A DNA stretch of 5,270 nt, from assembly GCA_910577065.1 (NCBI GenBank), contig CAJTLD010000053.1:13204-18473 (forward strand), in the 5' to 3' direction. Each line of letters opens with the position of its first letter. Position 1 is the stretch's first letter. Source of the DNA: an uncultured Lachnospiraceae bacterium (GTDB taxonomy: Bacteria; Bacillota; Clostridia; Lachnospirales; Lachnospiraceae). Positions 1 through 5,270 of the stretch are shown here, one piece after another. The notes below the pieces were generated by a model. It was not told where the DNA came from and ran no database searches. It was given only the letters and a program-made list of their open reading frames with translations. Made by a program: the position numbers and the translations under genes.

Positions 1-517
1 CTATCAGGTCTGCCGGGAGGTGCGTTCGAAATCCTCACTCCCCATTATCATGCTTTCCGCCAAAGGCGAAATTTTCGATAAAGTACTGGGGCTCGAACTT
101 GGGGCGGACGATTATATTATGAAGCCTTTTGATTCCAAAGAACTTGTAGCGCGCGTTAAGGCCGTCTTACGGCGTTACCATCCGGCCGGCAGGAAAGAAA
201 AACCAAACCCCAATATCAAGTGCGTGGAATACCCCGGGCTTATAGTCAATCTTTCCAATTATTCCGTTGTTTACAACGGGCATCCGGTTGATATGCCGCC
301 AAAAGAACTGGAGCTTTTGTATTTTCTGGCCTCCTCGCCCAACCAGGTATTTACCAGGGAGCAGCTTTTGGATCACATCTGGGGATATGAATATATCGGC
401 GATACGCGCACCGTAGACGTCCACGTCAAGCGCCTGCGTGAAAAAATAAAAGACAACGGCGCCTGGAGCCTTGCAACCGTATGGGGCATCGGGTACAAAT
501 TCGAAGCAAATGGGTGA
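1..517 (+). CDS. OmpR/PhoB-family response regulator, C-terminal part
   Basis: The frame is open from base 2, so the gene begins upstream of the window and 171 residues are visible. By family length about 55-65 N-terminal residues are missing, including the acidic pocket and the phosphoacceptor Asp. The end of the receiver domain is clear: the strand LPIIMLSAKGE carries the switch Ser (visible residue 19), and DYIMKPF carries the conserved Lys (41) before Pro. A short linker (about 58-72) leads to a winged-helix DNA-binding domain (about 72-170). That domain has the PPKELELLYFLA helix, the recognition helix TRTVDVHVKRLREKI and the wing VWGIGYKF. Phosphorylated regulators of this family bind direct repeats in promoters as dimers. 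The stop is 4 bases before the kinase start, so the two are almost certainly co-transcribed and partners. Family assignment is firm; target genes and signal are unknown, so no gene symbol is given. Confidence 0.95.
   Translation, partial: YQVCREVRSKSSLPIIMLSAKGEIFDKVLGLELGADDYIMKPFDSKELVARVKAVLRRYHPAGRKEKPNPNIKCVEYPGLIVNLSNYSVVYNGHPVDMPPKELELLYFLASSPNQVFTREQLLDHIWGYEYIGDTRTVDVHVKRLREKIKDNGAWSLATVWGIGYKFEANG
512..517 (+). promoter_or_regulatory. Weak ribosome binding site of the histidine kinase
   Basis: GGGTGA lies 4 bases before the ATG at 522 and includes the regulator's TGA stop. GGTGA can pair with the 3' end of 16S rRNA, but there is no full AGGAGG. Together with the 4-base gap this suggests translational coupling: ribosomes finishing the regulator restart on the kinase. 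It supports the start at 522 over the in-frame ATG at 510, which has no purine-rich site at a good distance. Confidence 0.5.
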
Positions 518-521
518 TTCT

Positions 522-1943
522 ATGAAAAAAACAATTCTGCCCAAATTATTCGTCGGATACCTGCTATTCGCGATTATGGGCTTTGCCGTAATTTCCACCC
601 TTACCTACCATCTGTCCCACCGTTTTATTATCAAAAACGAGGCCGCAAAACTTTACAAAGAAGCAACGCTGATCGCCTCTGATTATGCCGTCAGCTACTA
701 CAATAATACAATTACGCTTGCAGAATTTCAGGAACGCTTAAATGCGCTGGAACACTATCTCGCCGCACAGATTTGGATTATAGGGACAACCGGGGACATC
801 CTGGTCGATTCCGCCCAGAATGCGCATACAGAACCGCCTGAAGCGATAACGGATTTTAACATCAGCGATTTTGGCAGCCGCTATTACCAGACAGGTAATT
901 TCTACGGACGGTTTGAAGAAGAACGCCTTAGCGTATACGCGCCGATTTCCATCAATTACCGGGTCAAAGGCTACGTGTTTATACACAAACCTTCCGTCGT
1001 TATGGCTTCTTTTAACAATGGTTTTTTATACATCGCATACTTTACGCTTGCCATCTTAATCCTGTGCGCCTTCGTACTTTTAGCCATATTTACATTTACC
1101 ATTATACTGCCGGTCAAAAAACTGATCCGGGCGGCAGGGGAATACGCGCTGGGCAATTTCGACTATCCGATTCATGTGCAGTCCAACGACGAAATCGGTT
1201 ATCTTGCAGCTTCCTTTTCATATATGGCAAATGAATTAAATACTCTGGAAGAGGATCAGCGGAAATTCGTATCGAACGTATCCCATGATTTCCGTTCTCC
1301 GCTGACCTCCATTAAAGGGTATGTAGAAGCAATGTTAGACGGTACCATCCCGGCCGAAAACCAGGAAAAATACCTAAAGATTATACTGTTTGAGACAGAA
1401 CGGCTCAATAAACTGACAGAAAGCCTCCTGGAACTGAACAAATATGGAAAACGTGGAACAATGATGGATATTTCAAAATTTGATATCAACCAGACCATCA
1501 AAATGACGGCGCAGACGTTTGAAGGAATCTGCAAGGACAAACGTATTTCCATCCAGTTGATCCTGACCGGGCAGACGTTGTTTACTCTGGCGGATATGAG
1601 CAAAATCCAACGCGTCATTTACAACCTGATTGACAATGCCATTAAGTTTTCTCCCTTCGACTCCGACATTACGGTAGAAACATCGGTAAAAAACGAAAAA
1701 ATATTTGTTTCTGTCAATGACCGCGGGATCGGCATCCCAAAAGAAAGCCTTGGCAAAATCTGGGAACGGTTTTACAAAACCGATCCGTCCCGCGGAAAAG
1801 ACAAAAAAGGTACCGGGCTGGGGCTTGCCATTGCCAGGGAAATCATCCAGTCGCATAATGAAAACATCAATGTAATCAGCACGGAAGGAGTCGGGACAAA
1901 ATTTATTTTTTCTCTGCCGCTCTGCCAGCCGGACGACGATTAA
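522..1943 (+). CDS. Membrane sensor histidine kinase (HAMP, HisKA, HATPase_c)
   Basis: A 473-residue sensor kinase that should autophosphorylate on His and pass the phosphate to the regulator just upstream. Counting from the ATG at 522: membrane segment 1 is about 9-29. An extracellular region of about 30-167 follows, in which IWIIGTTGDILVDS and the closing APISINYRVKGYVFIHK resemble a PDC/Cache-like sensor fold (inference). Membrane segment 2 is about 169-195 and HAMP about 196-240. The H-box SHDFRSPLTSIKGY has phospho-His 255. The ATP-binding domain has the N-box NLIDNAIKFSP (Asn 372), G1 DRGIGIP (Asp 400), the F-box WERFYKTDPSR and G2 GTGLGLAI (430-437). All catalytic motifs are intact, so this should be an active kinase. 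An in-frame ATG at 510 would add 4 residues and overlap the regulator; a start at 471 is unlikely because it would sit deep inside the regulator gene. The stop TAA overlaps the stop of the convergent Lgt-family gene. The ligand cannot be told from the sequence. Confidence 0.95.
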   Translation: MKKTILPKLFVGYLLFAIMGFAVISTLTYHLSHRFIIKNEAAKLYKEATLIASDYAVSYYNNTITLAEFQERLNALEHYLAAQIWIIGTTGDILVDSAQNAHTEPPEAITDFNISDFGSRYYQTGNFYGRFEEERLSVYAPISINYRVKGYVFIHKPSVVMASFNNGFLYIAYFTLAILILCAFVLLAIFTFTIILPVKKLIRAAGEYALGNFDYPIHVQSNDEIGYLAASFSYMANELNTLEEDQRKFVSNVSHDFRSPLTSIKGYVEAMLDGTIPAENQEKYLKIILFETERLNKLTESLLELNKYGKRGTMMDISKFDINQTIKMTAQTFEGICKDKRISIQLILTGQTLFTLADMSKIQRVIYNLIDNAIKFSPFDSDITVETSVKNEKIFVSVNDRGIGIPKESLGKIWERFYKTDPSRGKDKKGTGLGLAIAREIIQSHNENINVISTEGVGTKFIFSLPLCQPDDD

Positions 1944-2701
1944 GGGTTACTTCTTTGGCGCGCAAACAGCATTGTGGCTCCCGCCAAAACGGTAAATACG
2001 GCAATGAACTGGGATGTAGACAATACGCCTACTGCTCCCCGGTTCAAATCCCCCCGGAAATATTCCAGTAAAAAACGCCCGACGCTGTACGTAATTATAT
2101 AAACGGCCCCTACCGAGCCGCTTTTCAGCCGGGACTTTCTCCACAGGACAAATAACAGTATAAAATTAGCAAAATCCAAACCGGCAGAAACCAACTGGAT
2201 TGGAACCAGCCTTACGCCGGACGGGGCATACGAAGAGGCACGGAACACAACGCCAAATGCGCCGTCGGTTGGCTGCCCGTAACAGCATCCGGCCAGAAAA
2301 CACCCAATCCGCCCGATTCCCTGCGCCAGCGCCACGGCCGGAGCCGCGCAGTCAAACGTCCTCCAAAAGTCTGTCTTTTTTATCCTGCAATACACATAGG
2401 CCGTCAGCACGCCGCCAATCAGGCCTCCAAACACAACAAACCCGCTTGAAAGGGTTTCCAATATCACAGCGGGGTCTGCCGCAATCTGCGGCAAAATCGT
2501 AATCCAAAAAAGCAGCTTCGACGCCGCATACCCGCCAATCACAGCCGCAATACCCAATCCTAAAATATACCCGTCTTCCCCAAGCCCGCTCCGCTTTGAT
2601 TCATGTTCCCCCAACCAGACTGCAGACAAAATACCAAGAGCCGTCATAAGCCCATAGCTGTATACCGTAAAAGGGCCAATCGAAAATAATTCCGGAAGCA
2701 T
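1940..2701 (-). CDS. Divergent Lgt-family (prolipoprotein diacylglyceryl transferase-like) membrane protein
   Basis: A 253-residue polytopic membrane protein of the Lgt family, whose classical members move diacylglycerol from phosphatidylglycerol to the lipobox Cys of prolipoproteins. About seven hydrophobic segments are visible (roughly 11-31, 44-66, 86-104, 118-136, 174-188, 196-214, 228-247). Family landmarks are FGGLIGG (91-97), GRIGCFLAGCCYG (130-142), VPIQL (166-170) and VGRFLLEYFRGD (207-218). Arg 131 and Arg 209 match the two essential arginines of E. coli Lgt (R143, R239). The essential His 103 (in FHGG) is Phe 91 here, the Asn of GRxGNF is Cys 134, and HPxQLYE is degenerate. It is therefore an Lgt paralogue of uncertain activity and I withhold the symbol lgt. 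The ATG at 2701 is chosen because AAAGGAGG lies 6 bases upstream; a longer in-frame TTG start at 2785 would translate through the rplQ terminator. The gene ends convergently with the kinase. Confidence 0.88.
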   Translation of the reverse strand: MLPELFSIGPFTVYSYGLMTALGILSAVWLGEHESKRSGLGEDGYILGLGIAAVIGGYAASKLLFWITILPQIAADPAVILETLSSGFVVFGGLIGGVLTAYVYCRIKKTDFWRTFDCAAPAVALAQGIGRIGCFLAGCCYGQPTDGAFGVVFRASSYAPSGVRLVPIQLVSAGLDFANFILLFVLWRKSRLKSGSVGAVYIITYSVGRFLLEYFRGDLNRGAVGVLSTSQFIAVFTVLAGATMLFARQRSNP

Positions 2702-2707
2702 AACCTT

Positions 2708-2715
2708 CCTCCTTT
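2708..2715 (-). promoter_or_regulatory. Ribosome binding site fixing the Lgt-family start
   Basis: On the - strand AAAGGAGG stands 6 bases before the ATG at 2701. It is a near-perfect Shine-Dalgarno sequence at ideal spacing. It decides for the 253-residue product over a 281-residue form that would start at TTG 2785. Confidence 0.9.
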
Positions 2716-2730
2716 CAGCTGGATACGCAA

Positions 2731-2770
2731 TGAAATAAAACCCCGGTCGTAAGCCATACAACCGAGGTTT
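2731..2770 (-). terminator. Rho-independent terminator after rplQ
   Basis: In the - strand RNA, bases 2770-2757 pair with 2751-2738 in a continuous 14-bp stem around the 5-base loop UGGCU. The core is AAACCUCGGU against ACCGGGGUUU. The 3' arm runs into UUUUAUUUC. Two of the pairs are G-U in the - strand transcript and would be C-A mismatches in a + strand transcript, so the hairpin is built for this direction. It begins about 20 bases after the rplQ stop and should end most alpha-operon transcripts. It also lies about 36 bases upstream of the Lgt-family ATG. Confidence 0.9.
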
Positions 2771-2789
2771 GTTTTTGTAAATCAAACTA

Positions 2790-3326
2790 TTAAACCAACT
2801 CCAAAAGAACTTCTAAGGCGCCGTCGCCTCTCCGCTGGCCAATCTTAACGATTCTGGTATAACCGCCGTTGCGGCTTACATATTTCGGAGCAATTTCATC
2901 AAATAACTTTGCGACAAGATCAACCTTCTTGGTATTCCTTTTCCTTCCGGCTATTTCCTTCGGAACATATGTTACCGGATATAATACCTTTAACATCTGC
3001 CTTCTTGCATGAAGACGGGACGGCAGATCCTTTTTGATAGTCTTATCCACTTCGTCATAAAGGTTTACTTTCTTACCGTCTACTACTTCTTTTATTCTCT
3101 TGCCGTCTTTGTCCTTACGTGCAACTTTGGCTTTTATGGTAACTTCTTCAAAGTTATCTTTTTCCTTAACAGCCATCGCAATCAGGCCCTCGGCAATTTT
3201 GCGCACTTCTTTTGCTTTTGCTTCCGTGGTAACAATTTTTCCGTTATGGATCAGCGCTGTTACCTGGTTTCTCAGCAGAGCCTTCCTCTGTGATGACGTT
3301 CTGCCTAATTTTCTATACTTTGCCAT
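2790..3326 (-). CDS. rplQ: 50S ribosomal protein bL17, long form
   Basis: bL17 is a protein of the large ribosomal subunit located near the peptide exit region. The conserved N-terminus KYRKLGRTSSQRKALLRN, the TTEAKAKEVRKIAE helix, RLHARRQML and the C-terminal GGYTRIVKIGQRRGDGA all match the family. The protein has 178 residues, whereas E. coli and Bacillus forms have about 120-127. The extra length is mainly a charged, Lys/Asp/Glu-rich insert at about 57-103, between the second helix and LHARRQ; a shorter expansion follows LKVLYPVTYVPKE. I recall similar inserts in Lachnospiraceae, so this is probably a lineage trait and not a fusion. The start is ATG with AGGAGG 5 bases upstream (3332-3337). 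It is the last gene of the alpha operon here, separated from rpoA by 136 bases and followed by a strong terminator. Confidence 0.97.
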   Translation of the reverse strand: MAKYRKLGRTSSQRKALLRNQVTALIHNGKIVTTEAKAKEVRKIAEGLIAMAVKEKDNFEEVTIKAKVARKDKDGKRIKEVVDGKKVNLYDEVDKTIKKDLPSRLHARRQMLKVLYPVTYVPKEIAGRKRNTKKVDLVAKLFDEIAPKYVSRNGGYTRIVKIGQRRGDGALEVLLELV

Positions 3327-3462
3327 GTTTACCTCCTGTAAAACGTTTTTTCATACATCCGGCACGCGCTTTGGGCTTACTGTCCGAATGCTGTTATTGA
3401 TCCTGCAAAGCCGACCTCTTTCCGCCGTTTGGTCTTATGAAACTGGCCGTTTCCACTCTCTG
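3327..3462 (-). other. rpoA-rplQ spacer with possible RNA structure
   Basis: This 136-base spacer is long for a ribosomal protein operon; the other gaps here are 47 and 24 bases. I see no convincing gene in it. It holds the rplQ Shine-Dalgarno sequence at 3332-3337. In the - strand RNA, 3391-3384 (GCAUUCGG) can pair with 3362-3355 (CCGGAUGU), 8 bp with two G-U pairs and a 21-base loop. A competing 6-bp pairing is 3411-3406 (GCUUUG) with 3373-3368 (CAAAGC). No U-tract follows either, so neither is a terminator. I saw no clear -35/-10 pair. A structured leader or a processing site is possible but unproven. Confidence 0.35.
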
Positions 3463-4425
3463 TTACACATCTTCGCTCTGATTAAGCTGAAGCCCTAATT
3501 CTTTTAATTTTGCCAGCACTTCCTCCAACGACTTCCTGCCAAGGTTGCGGACTTTCATCATATCCTCCGGCGTACGGTTGGTCAGTTCCTCCACCGTATT
3601 GATGCCGGCCCTCTTTAAACAATTGTACGAACGTACGGACAATTCCAGTTCGTCAATGTTCATTTCCAGGACTTTGCCTTTGGCGTCGTCTTCTTTTTCT
3701 ACCATTACCTCTGCGGACATCGCCGTTTCGGAAAGATTGATAAAGAGATTCAAATGCTCGCTCAAAACCTTCGCAGCCAGACTGACTGCTTCATCCGGTT
3801 CCAATGTTCCATTTGTAAATACATCTAAAGTGAGTTTATCGTAATCTGTAATCTGGCCTACACGAGTATTTTCAACGGTTAAATTTACACGCTCTACGGG
3901 CGTATAAATAGAGTCAACCGCAATTACACCGATCGGCACGTCTTCTGATTTGTTTTTCTCAGCGCTGACGTACCCCCTGCCTTTTGTAATGGTAAGTTCC
4001 ATATACAGCTTGCAGTCGGCCCCACCGTTTAAGTTCGCAATCACTAAATCCGGATTTAAAATCTGAATATCAGGATCTGCCTGAATGTCAGATGCTGTAA
4101 CAATGCCTTCACCCTCAAATTCAATGTAAGCAACTTTTGGCTCATCTGTCGGACACGTATTCTTAAGTGCAAGGTTTTTGATGTTCATGATTATCTCAGT
4201 CACATCTTCCTTTACGCCTGGGATAGAACTGAACTCATGCAATACACCGTCAATTTTTATCTGGCTTACCGCTGCACCCGGTAGGGAAGAAAGCATAATT
4301 CTCCTCAAAGAATTGCCTAACGTCGTACCATATCCCCGCTCTAACGGTTCAACGACAAATCTTCCATACTTCTTGTCTTCTGAAATTTCAGCGATTTCAA
4401 TTTTTGGTTTTTCAAAATCGAACAA
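3463..4425 (-). CDS. rpoA: DNA-directed RNA polymerase subunit alpha
   Basis: The alpha subunit dimerises to start RNA polymerase assembly and contacts promoter UP elements and activators. The protein has 320 residues. The N-terminal domain (about 1-235) has GRFVVEPLERGYGTTLGNSL and RRIMLSSLPGAAV, the dimer and beta-contact region. A linker leads to the C-terminal domain (about 254-311) with ELSVRSYNCLKRAGI and NLGRKSLEEV. Arg 265, Asn 268, Cys 269, Gly 296, Lys 298 and Ser 299 coincide with the UP-element-binding residues of E. coli alpha, so DNA binding should be intact. The start is taken as TTG at 4425-4423: AAGGAGG lies 8 bases upstream, and translation from there gives FDFEKPKIEI, the usual clostridial N-terminus. 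In-frame GTG codons at 4464 and 4452 would place the Shine-Dalgarno sequence inside the gene and add residues not expected in the family. It lies between rpsD and rplQ. Confidence 0.97.
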   Translation of the reverse strand: MFDFEKPKIEIAEISEDKKYGRFVVEPLERGYGTTLGNSLRRIMLSSLPGAAVSQIKIDGVLHEFSSIPGVKEDVTEIIMNIKNLALKNTCPTDEPKVAYIEFEGEGIVTASDIQADPDIQILNPDLVIANLNGGADCKLYMELTITKGRGYVSAEKNKSEDVPIGVIAVDSIYTPVERVNLTVENTRVGQITDYDKLTLDVFTNGTLEPDEAVSLAAKVLSEHLNLFINLSETAMSAEVMVEKEDDAKGKVLEMNIDELELSVRSYNCLKRAGINTVEELTNRTPEDMMKVRNLGRKSLEEVLAKLKELGLQLNQSEDV

Positions 4426-4433
4426 TACAAAGC

Positions 4434-4440
4434 CCTCCTT
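4434..4440 (-). promoter_or_regulatory. Ribosome binding site fixing the TTG start of rpoA
   Basis: AAGGAGG on the - strand, 8 bases before TTG at 4425. No ATG occurs in frame near it, and the two in-frame GTG codons lie upstream of this site. It is therefore the main evidence for the TTG start. Confidence 0.88.
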
Positions 4441-4472
4441 ATTATTGCCCACGCGGTGTGGCACACGTCAAA

Positions 4473-5066
4473 TTACTTGCTATACAACTCGACGATAAGC
4501 ATCTCGTCAACAGGTACATCAATCTGATCCCTGGAGGGTAATTCTTTGATTGTTCCACCCAGACCGTCTTCATTCACATCGATCCATTCCGGAACTATCC
4601 TTCCCCCTGTCACCTCAAGAATATCTTTAAATCTCTGAATGCCTCTGCTCTTTTCCCTGACTTCGATTACATCCCCCGCTTTAATCAGATAAGACGGAAT
4701 GCTGACGCATTTGCCGTTTACCGTAATGAACTTGTGGTTTACAATCTGTCTGGATTCCCTTCTGGTCCTGGCCAGTCCCATACGGAAAATAACGCTGTCA
4801 AGCCTTCTCTCCAGCATGATCATAAGGTTTTCACCCGTCATGCCCTTCATACGGTCAGCCTTTAAATAGTAGTTGTGGAATGGTTTTTCCAAAACTCCGT
4901 ATATGAATTTTGCTTTCTGTTTTTCCCTTAACTGAAGGCCGTACTCGGAGATTTTCCTGTTTGCCCTTTTTAATTCTCTGTTTGATTTTTTATCTACTCC
5001 TAAATAAACCGGATCCAAACCCAGTGATCTGCACCTTTTAAGAATAGGAACTCTATTAATCGCCAT
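4473..5066 (-). CDS. rpsD: 30S ribosomal protein uS4
   Basis: uS4 is a primary 16S rRNA-binding protein that starts assembly of the 30S body and lines the mRNA entry channel. In E. coli it also represses translation of the alpha operon. The 197-residue length is normal. The N-terminal S4 domain (about 1-86) includes SEYGLQLREKQKAKFIYGVLEK. The S4 RNA-binding fold (about 87-150) includes RRLDSVIFRMGLARTRRESRQIVNH, then VNGK and IPSYLIKAGDVIEV. The C-terminal DEMLIVELYSK is typical. Only Cys 12 is present in the N-terminal region, so this is the form without the four-Cys zinc site. The start is ATG at 5066 with AGGAGG at 5078-5083, 11 bases away, a rather long spacing. It lies between rpsK and rpoA, the usual clostridial order; in Bacillus subtilis rpsD is elsewhere. 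Whether it regulates this operon cannot be seen, because the likely leader near rpsM is outside the window. Confidence 0.97.
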   Translation of the reverse strand: MAINRVPILKRCRSLGLDPVYLGVDKKSNRELKRANRKISEYGLQLREKQKAKFIYGVLEKPFHNYYLKADRMKGMTGENLMIMLERRLDSVIFRMGLARTRRESRQIVNHKFITVNGKCVSIPSYLIKAGDVIEVREKSRGIQRFKDILEVTGGRIVPEWIDVNEDGLGGTIKELPSRDQIDVPVDEMLIVELYSK

Positions 5067-5090
5067 TTTAGACTATCCCTCCTAAATAAA

Positions 5091-5270
5091 TTAAACTCTT
5101 CTGCGTTTTGGTGGACGACATCCGTTGTGAGGAACTGGTGTTACGTCTCTGATACTTGTTACTTCCAGACCGCATGCAGAAAGTGCACGGATTGCGGCTT
5201 CTCTTCCTGATCCCGGTCCTTTTACCATAACATCTACTGATTTTAAGCCATGAATTAAAGCTGCCTTGGT
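5091..5270 (-). CDS. rpsK: 30S ribosomal protein uS11, C-terminal part
   Basis: Reading from the window edge on the - strand gives 59 residues and a TAA stop. The sequence contains VKGPGSGREAAIRAL and ends VTPVPHNGCRPPKRRRV, the very conserved tail of uS11, a protein of the 30S platform that shapes the Shine-Dalgarno helix region. About 70 N-terminal residues lie outside the window, judged from the usual length near 130. The stop is 24 bases before the rpsD start, consistent with one transcript. This frame has no initiation codon inside the window because the gene is cut by the edge. Confidence 0.97.
   Translation of the reverse strand, partial: TKAALIHGLKSVDVMVKGPGSGREAAIRALSACGLEVTSIRDVTPVPHNGCRPPKRRRV

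Noticed and set aside
471..521. A longer kinase with a start at 471.
   Set aside because: It would overlap the regulator by 47 bases, and the added residues are just the regulator's wing region in another frame; hydrophobic segment 1 follows naturally from the ATG at 522.
167..598. A - strand open frame of 143 codons across the regulator-kinase junction.
   Set aside because: It is opposite two conserved genes and shows no family motif or ribosome binding site.
2200..2502. A + strand open frame of 100 codons opposite the Lgt-family gene.
   Set aside because: Low-complexity Arg/Pro/Ser-rich translation with no recognisable motif, lying opposite a well-supported membrane protein gene; a shadow frame.
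2730..2763. A possible promoter for the Lgt-family gene (TTGTAT, 16 bases, TTTATT on the - strand).
   Set aside because: The -10 match is poor (no A at the second position), and the bases are already explained by the terminator stem and tail.
2702..2785. A 28-residue N-terminal extension of the Lgt-family gene starting at TTG 2785.
   Set aside because: It would be translated through the rplQ terminator hairpin, has no Shine-Dalgarno site, and a near-perfect site precedes the ATG at 2701.
3439..3453. A small perfect repeat GAAAC-5-GTTTC just after the rpoA stop.
   Set aside because: Only 5 bp, AT-rich and without a following T-tract in the - strand RNA, so it is not supported as a terminator.
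3100..3498. A + strand open frame of 132 codons opposite rplQ and the spacer.
   Set aside because: It mirrors the conserved rplQ reading frame, and its translation looks like a complement artefact with no known domain.
4449..4466. Inverted repeats in the rpsD-rpoA gap (CCAC-GCGGT-GTGG, and GTGTG-G-CACAC).
   Set aside because: The stems are 4-5 bp, one has a one-base loop, and no T-tract follows; probably chance.

Overview
The window comes from a low-to-mid GC Gram-positive bacterium, most likely a clostridium of the Lachnospiraceae type. Three things point there: rpsD lies inside the alpha operon between rpsK and rpoA, bL17 is unusually long because of a lysine-rich central insert, and the N-terminus of uS4 (MAINRVPILKRCRSLGLDP) matches clostridial forms. 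The family call rests on recalled protein sequences, not on a search.

Layout. Bases 1-1943 on the + strand hold a two-component pair: the C-terminal two thirds of an OmpR/PhoB-type response regulator, then a complete membrane sensor histidine kinase that starts 4 bases after the regulator's stop. From 1940 to the window end everything reads on the - strand. In transcription order (right to left) this is rpsK (C-terminal part), rpsD, rpoA, rplQ, a strong intrinsic terminator, and a gene of the Lgt (prolipoprotein diacylglyceryl transferase) family. The kinase and the Lgt-family gene are convergent, and their stop codons overlap in one TTAA.

How the genes work together. rpsK-rpsD-rpoA-rplQ is the distal half of the alpha operon and makes ribosomal proteins uS11, uS4 and bL17 plus the RNA polymerase alpha subunit. 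The Lgt-family gene lies beyond the rplQ terminator and so is probably expressed at a much lower level than the ribosomal genes, or from a promoter I cannot identify. It belongs to a divergent branch that lacks the histidine needed in E. coli Lgt. The two-component system is an independent unit and its signal cannot be read from the sequence.

No stretch over 300 bases lacks a gene. The longest gap is the 136-base rpoA-rplQ spacer. I found no mobile element, CRISPR array, tRNA or rRNA, and no sign of an undescribed multi-gene system. The points most worth a second look are the Lgt paralogue's altered active site, the TTG start of rpoA, the rplQ insert and the rpoA-rplQ spacer.
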